A stretch of 64,000 nt of DNA, from NCBI RefSeq assembly GCF_013201725.1, contig NZ_CP053835.1:620001-684000 (forward strand), in the 5' to 3' direction. Each line of letters begins with the position of its first letter. Position 1 is the stretch's first letter. Positions 59,918 to 64,000 of the stretch are shown in pieces. The translations under genes and the position numbers were made by a program. The notes under the pieces are model-generated. The model searched no databases, was not told the DNA's origin, and saw nothing but the letters and a program-made list of their open reading frames with translations. The stretch comes from Arcobacter defluvii. Lineage in GTDB: Bacteria; Campylobacterota; Campylobacteria; Campylobacterales; Arcobacteraceae.

Positions 59918-61111
59918 ATGTTGTTTTCATGGTATAAAAGATTTTTTTCTCAACCACATCAACCATTCTTTACAAGTGGGATACTGTTTTTTACTCTATT
60001 TATGATACTTTTTATTTTGGTTTATTCAAATATTTTAGTTTTAGATACATCAATTTTGACTTATCATGCTTATAGTATGGTTTTTGTAGTTTTTTTACAG
60101 TTCTTTCTAGGTTTTTTATTTGTTGTTTTCCCTAAATTTCTTATGCAAGCTGAAATTTCAGAAAAAATATATAAAAGACATTTTTTTGCATATTTTTTTA
60201 ATTCATTATGCATATTTTTAAGTTTAATTTTTTATTCAAAAATTACTTTCGTTTTTCAAATTTTTCTTTTGATTACACAAATATTTAGTTTTAAACTACT
60301 GTTAGATATTCATAAAAAAAGTTTAGTTCAAATTAAAAATGATACCAAATGGGTTTTAATAGCATTTTTTGCAGGACTTATTTCACATTTTTTATTTATA
60401 ATTTCAAATTTAGATTTTAAATACTCTTTTTTTATTTCAAAAATAGCTATTAATATTGGATTTTATCTATTTTTATTTATGATATTTTTAACTATTTCTC
60501 AAAGAATGATACCTTTTTTTACAAGAGCTAAAGTGCCAAATCATGTAGCTTATAAAAGTTTAAAATTTTTAAAAATAGTTTTTATATTACTTATTTTAAA
60601 GATTGTAATTTTATCTTTTGATGATGTTAGATTCAATCTTATCAGTGATATACCTATATTTTTTATTATTACAAAAGAGTTGATAAAATGGAAACTTCCA
60701 ATATTTAAAGTAGAAGCAATAATTTGGATATTATATTTAGGACTTTATTGGATAGTTCTAGGATTTTTCATATCAATTATCGAGAGTTTTTTTGCTATTT
60801 ATAACTCAAGTATCTATTTTGAAAAGATTGTAATTCATAGTTTTGCTTTGGGATATTTTTTGACTTTACTTATAGGTTTTGGAACTAGGGTAATTTTAGG
60901 ACATTCAGGAAATCAAATAGTTGCGAATAGATTTACAGTTATAATTTTTATAGCTTTACAATTTATTGTGTTATTAAGACTTTTTTCTTCAATTTGTTCA
61001 AATTTTGGTTTGGATTATATCTTTTTCCTAAATTTAACAGCTATTTTGTTAGTTTTAGTTTTACTTGTTTGGTCGAGTAAATATATAACTATTTTATTAA
61101 AAGGCAAATAA
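59918..61111 (+). CDS. NnrS-family membrane protein
   Basis: 397 residues with about twelve transmembrane helices. The NnrS signatures are QPHQPFFTSGILF near the N-terminus, SQRMIPFFTRAKVPNH in the middle and FALGYFLTLLIGFGTRVILG near the end. NnrS is a haem- and copper-containing protein that relieves nitric oxide stress in several proteobacteria. TAGGAG precedes the ATG. No nitrite or nitric oxide reductase gene or NnrR/NssR-type regulator is adjacent. msrP-msrQ follow on the same strand after 69 bp. Confidence 0.88.
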   Translation: MLFSWYKRFFSQPHQPFFTSGILFFTLFMILFILVYSNILVLDTSILTYHAYSMVFVVFLQFFLGFLFVVFPKFLMQAEISEKIYKRHFFAYFFNSLCIFLSLIFYSKITFVFQIFLLITQIFSFKLLLDIHKKSLVQIKNDTKWVLIAFFAGLISHFLFIISNLDFKYSFFISKIAINIGFYLFLFMIFLTISQRMIPFFTRAKVPNHVAYKSLKFLKIVFILLILKIVILSFDDVRFNLISDIPIFFIITKELIKWKLPIFKVEAIIWILYLGLYWIVLGFFISIIESFFAIYNSSIYFEKIVIHSFALGYFLTLLIGFGTRVILGHSGNQIVANRFTVIIFIALQFIVLLRLFSSICSNFGLDYIFFLNLTAILLVLVLLVWSSKYITILLKGK

Positions 61112-61148
61112 AGAATTTATTCTAAACATATCCTTTACAGAAAATTTC

Positions 61149-61154
61149 TATAAT
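61149..61154 (+). promoter_or_regulatory. -10 element of msrP-msrQ
   Basis: TATAAT 27 bp before the msrP ATG, indicating that msrPQ has its own promoter and is not only a continuation of the nnrS transcript. Confidence 0.5.
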
Positions 61155-61180
61155 TTGATTAGAAATACAAAGGATATGTT

Positions 61181-62140
61181 ATGAAACTTATTAGAAAAAA
61201 ATCTTGGCAGATAACTGAAAACTTAGTAACTCCAAAAGAGTTTTTTGAAAAAAGAAGAAGTTTTATAAAACTAGGAGCTGCAACACTTGTATCAAGTGGA
61301 GCAATTATGGAACTTTTAGCAAATGAAAAATTACCTACCCAAACTCTAAATTATATAAAAGATAAAAATATAAATAATCTAAAATTAAATACTTACGAGC
61401 AAATAACTTCTCACAATAATTTTTATGAATTTACTACAAATCAAAGAGATGTTAAAGATATGGCACATACTTTGAAAACTGAAAATTGGAAAGTAACTAT
61501 TGATGGTTTAGTTGAAAATCCTATGGAAGTTGATTTAGATGATTTAGTAAAAATGTTTGATATTGAAGAGAGAATTTACAGATTTAGATGTGTTGAAGGT
61601 TGGTCTATGGTTGTTCCTTGGAATGGATTTACACTTTCTAGTTTAATAAAAAAAGTAAAACCACTTTCAACTGCAAAATATTTAAGATTTGAGACTTTAG
61701 TTGATAAGGATAGTTTTCCAGACCAAAGTAGAGGTGTATTTGCAACTTTAGATTATCCATATGTTGAAGGTTTACGAATAGATGAAGCTATGAATGATTT
61801 ATCTTTTTTAGCAATTGGTTTATATGGAGATGTTATGCCAAAACAAAATGGTGCTCCAATAAGACTTGTAGTTCCATGGAAATATGGTTTTAAATCAATA
61901 AAATCAATAGTTAAAATCTCTTTTGTAGAAAAAGAACCACTTAATACTTGGCAAAAAGAAAATCCAAAAGAGTATGGTTTTTATGCAAATGTAAATCCAA
62001 ATGTTGACCATCCAAGATGGTCTCAAAAAAAAGAGAGAGTTTTGGGAAGTTTTTTAAAACAAAACACTTTAATGTTTAATGGTTATGAAAATGAAGTTGC
62101 AAGTTTATATAAAAATATGGATTTAACAAAGTATTTCTAA
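61181..62140 (+). CDS. msrP: MsrP, periplasmic methionine sulfoxide reductase, molybdopterin subunit
   Basis: 319 residues. A twin-arginine signal (RRSFIKLGAATLVSSG, about residue 27-42) sends it to the periplasm folded with molybdopterin. The cofactor-binding Cys is in YRFRCVEGWSMVVPWNG (about residue 145), with KYGFKSIKSIVKISFV and an R-rich PIRLVVPWKYG segment after it. Repairs oxidised methionines in envelope proteins, taking electrons from MsrQ. AAGGAT lies before the ATG. The stop overlaps the msrQ start by one base. Confidence 0.95.
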   Translation: MKLIRKKSWQITENLVTPKEFFEKRRSFIKLGAATLVSSGAIMELLANEKLPTQTLNYIKDKNINNLKLNTYEQITSHNNFYEFTTNQRDVKDMAHTLKTENWKVTIDGLVENPMEVDLDDLVKMFDIEERIYRFRCVEGWSMVVPWNGFTLSSLIKKVKPLSTAKYLRFETLVDKDSFPDQSRGVFATLDYPYVEGLRIDEAMNDLSFLAIGLYGDVMPKQNGAPIRLVVPWKYGFKSIKSIVKISFVEKEPLNTWQKENPKEYGFYANVNPNVDHPRWSQKKERVLGSFLKQNTLMFNGYENEVASLYKNMDLTKYF

Positions 62141-62691
62141 TGGTACGATTTTTTATATATTTATTAAGTTTAGCTCCTCTTATTTATTTAAATATTAGGT
62201 TATTTATATTTGATAATGTAAATGACCCAATAAAATATATCTATACAATAACAGGTGCAACTGCAACAGTAATACTATTTTTTACAATATCTATTTCACT
62301 AATAAAAGAGAAAATAAATTTAATAAAATATAGAAAAGAAGTAGGACTTTTAGGATTTTTTTATGCTTTATTACATCTTCTGAACTTTGTAGTTTTAGAT
62401 GCTTCTTTTGATTTAGATTTTATTTTTAAAGAGATTTTAGAAAAACCATTTATTTATTTAGGAATGATTGCTTTTTTTATAGTTTTATTTATGGCAATTA
62501 CTTCAACAAAACAACTTTTTAGAAAATATAATAAATATCATAAATTTATATATTTAGCTTTGATTTTAATAACAATTCACTGGATTATGGCTCAAAAATC
62601 AATAAATATTTCTCAATATGTATATATAGTAATTATTCTTTTGATAGGTTTTAGTAAATTGTTTCAGCAGTTAATTAAGAATCTAAAATAG
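62140..62691 (+). CDS. msrQ: MsrQ, haem b membrane subunit of methionine sulfoxide reductase
   Basis: 183 residues with five to six transmembrane helices. It passes electrons from the quinone pool to MsrP. Candidate haem-ligand His residues are in FYALLHLLNFV, YNKYHKFIYLALI and ILITIHWIMAQK. Slightly shorter than the roughly 200-residue E. coli protein. Starts in the TAATG overlap with msrP. A weak inverted repeat (GTTAAC near GTTAA) follows its stop. Confidence 0.93.
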   Translation: MVRFFIYLLSLAPLIYLNIRLFIFDNVNDPIKYIYTITGATATVILFFTISISLIKEKINLIKYRKEVGLLGFFYALLHLLNFVVLDASFDLDFIFKEILEKPFIYLGMIAFFIVLFMAITSTKQLFRKYNKYHKFIYLALILITIHWIMAQKSINISQYVYIVIILLIGFSKLFQQLIKNLK

Positions 62692-62744
62692 GGAAGTTAA
62701 CTCTTCGTTAATTTTCGATTAGATTTTAGTTAATTATGAACTAT

Positions 62745-62750
62745 TATAAT
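62745..62750 (+). promoter_or_regulatory. -10 element of candidate small RNA
   Basis: TATAAT in ACTATTATAATTTC, 54 bp after the msrQ stop. Transcription would start near 62757 and run into three hairpins. Confidence 0.5.
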
Positions 62751-62756
62751 TTCTCT

Positions 62757-62879
62757 ATAGATAAGTTGACGCAGCGACTTATTTATATGAGTATTTTTTA
62801 AGATAAGATTTCTTAAATAGATAATTTTTTATGTTTCCTTGTGTAAAGAAGGATGTCTCCCCTGGGCATCCTTTTTTTA
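62757..62879 (+). ncRNA. candidate small RNA with C-rich terminator loop
   Basis: About 120 nt between msrQ and the helicase gene with no convincing open frame. Hairpin 1: ATAAGTTG with CGACTTAT around ACGCAG (62761-62782, one G-U). Hairpin 2: TTTAAGA with TCTTAAA around a 7-base loop (about 62797-62817). Hairpin 3: AAGGATG with CATCCTT, stem extendable by G-U and C-G pairs, loop containing CTCCCC, then eight T. The last is an unambiguous intrinsic terminator 158 bp after the msrQ stop. No known RNA family is recognised. Size and C-rich loop resemble regulatory RNAs that target G-rich ribosome sites, such as RepG of Helicobacter. Confidence 0.55.
62849..62879 (+). terminator. strong intrinsic terminator of the candidate small RNA
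   Basis: AAGGATG (62849-62855) with CATCCTT (62867-62873), followed by T-run to 62878. The loop TCTCCCCTGGG is unusually C/G-rich for this genome. Confidence 0.88.
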
Positions 62880-62956
62880 TTTCAATCTTTCTTAAATCTT
62901 TTATGATACTATTTCGAAATGATTACACTTTTACAAAATACAAATAACTAAATCCA

Positions 62957-64000
62957 ATGCCTTTATCAAATCTAAATCAAGAACAACTAGAAGCGGCAAC
63001 TTGTCCTTATGGTTTTAATCTAATTATTGCAAGTGCTGGGACAGGAAAAACTTCTACTATAGTTGGGAGAATTGCAAATTTAATAAACAATGGTGTTAAA
63101 CCAAATCAAATATTACTTTTAACTTTTACAAATAAAGCAGCAGCTGAAATGGTAGCAAGGGTTGCTAAATTTTTTGGAAAAGATATCGCAAAACAAATAA
63201 TGGCAGGAACTTTTCACTCTGTTTCTTATAAACTTTTAAAAGAACTAAATGTAAATATTACTTTAAAACAGCCAAATGAATTAAAAACTTTATTTAAATC
63301 TATTTATGAAAAAAGAGTTTTTATGGAAAGAAATGATGAAGCAAATCCATATGATGGTGGATATTTGTATGATATGTACTCTTTATATCTAAATTCAAAT
63401 GATGGTGAAGATTTTGCTTCATGGATAAAATCAAAAAATGCTAGTCATGAAATTTATACTTTAATTTATGAAGATGTAGTTGCTGAATTTCATGAATTGA
63501 AAACAAAATATGGTTATGCAAATTTTGATGATTTACTAACACTTATGCTTGAAACTTTAAAAGAAAAAGAGTTTGATTTTAAAGAGATTTTAGTAGACGA
63601 GTATCAAGATACAAATCCACTTCAAGGAAGATTACTTGATGGATTTAGACCAAAATCACTATTTTGTGTAGGTGATTATGATCAAAGTATTTATGCTTTT
63701 AATGGTTCTGATATTGGAATTATTTCAACTTTTGCAAAAAGATATGAAAATGCAAAAGTATTTACTCTTAGAAAAAATTATCGTTCAACAAAACCAATCT
63801 TAGATTTAGCAACAAAAGTTATTGAATTTAATGAAAGGGTTTATGAAAAAAAACTTGAAGTTGTAAGAACTCAAGAAGAACATAAACCAAAACTATTAGC
63901 TTTTAATGAGCTTTTCTCTCAATATGAATATATCTCACAATTGATTTCAAAAAGTGAAACTCCACATAATGAAATTGCAATAATATATAGAAATAATTCA
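62957..64000 (+). CDS. UvrD/Rep-family ATP-dependent DNA helicase, N-terminal part
   Basis: 348 codons are present and the frame is open at the window end. The protein starts MPLSNLNQEQLEAATCPYG. Superfamily 1A motifs: Walker A IIASAGTGKTSTIVGR (about residue 26-34), motif Ia LLLTFTNKAAAEMVAR, motif Ib AGTFHSVSYKLL, motif II LVDEYQDTNPLQ, motif III VGDYDQSIYAFNGSD and motif IV NYRSTKPILD. It unwinds DNA 3' to 5' in repair or replication restart. No strong Shine-Dalgarno before the ATG. Rep, UvrD and PcrA cannot be told apart without the C-terminus. Confidence 0.93.
   Translation, partial: MPLSNLNQEQLEAATCPYGFNLIIASAGTGKTSTIVGRIANLINNGVKPNQILLLTFTNKAAAEMVARVAKFFGKDIAKQIMAGTFHSVSYKLLKELNVNITLKQPNELKTLFKSIYEKRVFMERNDEANPYDGGYLYDMYSLYLNSNDGEDFASWIKSKNASHEIYTLIYEDVVAEFHELKTKYGYANFDDLLTLMLETLKEKEFDFKEILVDEYQDTNPLQGRLLDGFRPKSLFCVGDYDQSIYAFNGSDIGIISTFAKRYENAKVFTLRKNYRSTKPILDLATKVIEFNERVYEKKLEVVRTQEEHKPKLLAFNELFSQYEYISQLISKSETPHNEIAIIYRNNS

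Noticed and set aside
1-64000. CRISPR array, prophage, insertion sequence or integrated element
   Set aside because: No regularly spaced repeats, transposase, integrase or phage genes; composition is even and genes are housekeeping or metabolic.

Overview
The window is a 64 kb stretch of a very AT-rich bacterial chromosome. Gene content and protein style point to Campylobacterota, most probably Arcobacteraceae (Arcobacter sensu lato). Pointers are an aminofutalosine-deaminase-type hydrolase, FolK with the N-terminal extension I associate with the phylum, the nfu / small-protein / murE gene order, PAS kinases with an NIAHQWRQPLS H-box, ccoI-ccoS, a 452-residue malate:quinone oxidoreductase, and promoters that mostly carry a TATAAT -10 without a clear -35. 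This assignment is my inference; no database search was made. I see no prophage, insertion sequence, CRISPR array or broken gene.

Layout. 1-7.8 kb: a clipped exported protein, prs, an outer-membrane porin behind a Fur-box-like site, mnmA-folK-M24 peptidase on the minus strand, then aroQ, an amidohydrolase and sppA on the plus strand. 7.8-27.1 kb: one continuous minus-strand acetate region. In transcription order it holds a Cache sensor kinase and an OmpR-type regulator; DUF4212 + VC_2705-type symporter; DUF294/CBS/cNMP protein + DEDDh exonuclease; DUF485 + ActP (copy 2); DUF485 + ActP (copy 1); a second DUF294 + exonuclease pair; two tandem acetate kinases; pta; and a third acetate kinase. 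27.2-28.0 kb: two tandem copies of a Lys-Glu-Val-Asp tRNA block driven by a perfect TTGACA-17-TATAAT promoter. 28-35 kb: pncC, mqo, ileS, a 39-residue membrane protein, an Nfu protein, an unknown protein and murE. 35-40 kb: an unknown protein, a PAS histidine kinase and a MoxR-DUF58-VWA cluster. 40-49 kb: rpsB-tsf behind a structured leader, a LolD-like ATPase, an unknown acidic protein, gmk, a REC-GGDEF-EAL protein, ccoI-ccoS and a small cytochrome c. 49-57 kb: an ABC ATPase, hemH, the complete AmmeMemoRadiSam trio, an ElyC/SanA-type protein, znuC-znuB, an AraC regulator and a MOSC protein. 57-64 kb: a CvfB-type protein, tpx, a Sel1-repeat protein, nnrS, msrP-msrQ, a candidate small RNA and the start of a UvrD/Rep helicase.

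How it works together. The acetate region couples sensing (Cache kinase and regulator), import (three symporter systems, each with its own small partner protein), a possible signalling layer (two DUF294-exonuclease pairs) and activation to acetyl-CoA (three AckA, one Pta). Three promoters in it (pta, DUF485-2, DUF4212) share an 11-bp-period direct repeat of TTGCTA-like half-sites at the same distance from the -10. That is the geometry expected for an OmpR/PhoB-family activator, and such a regulator is encoded in the middle of the cluster. This candidate regulon is the main discovery. Secondary ones are the small RNA with a C-rich terminator loop near 62.8 kb and the rpsB leader.
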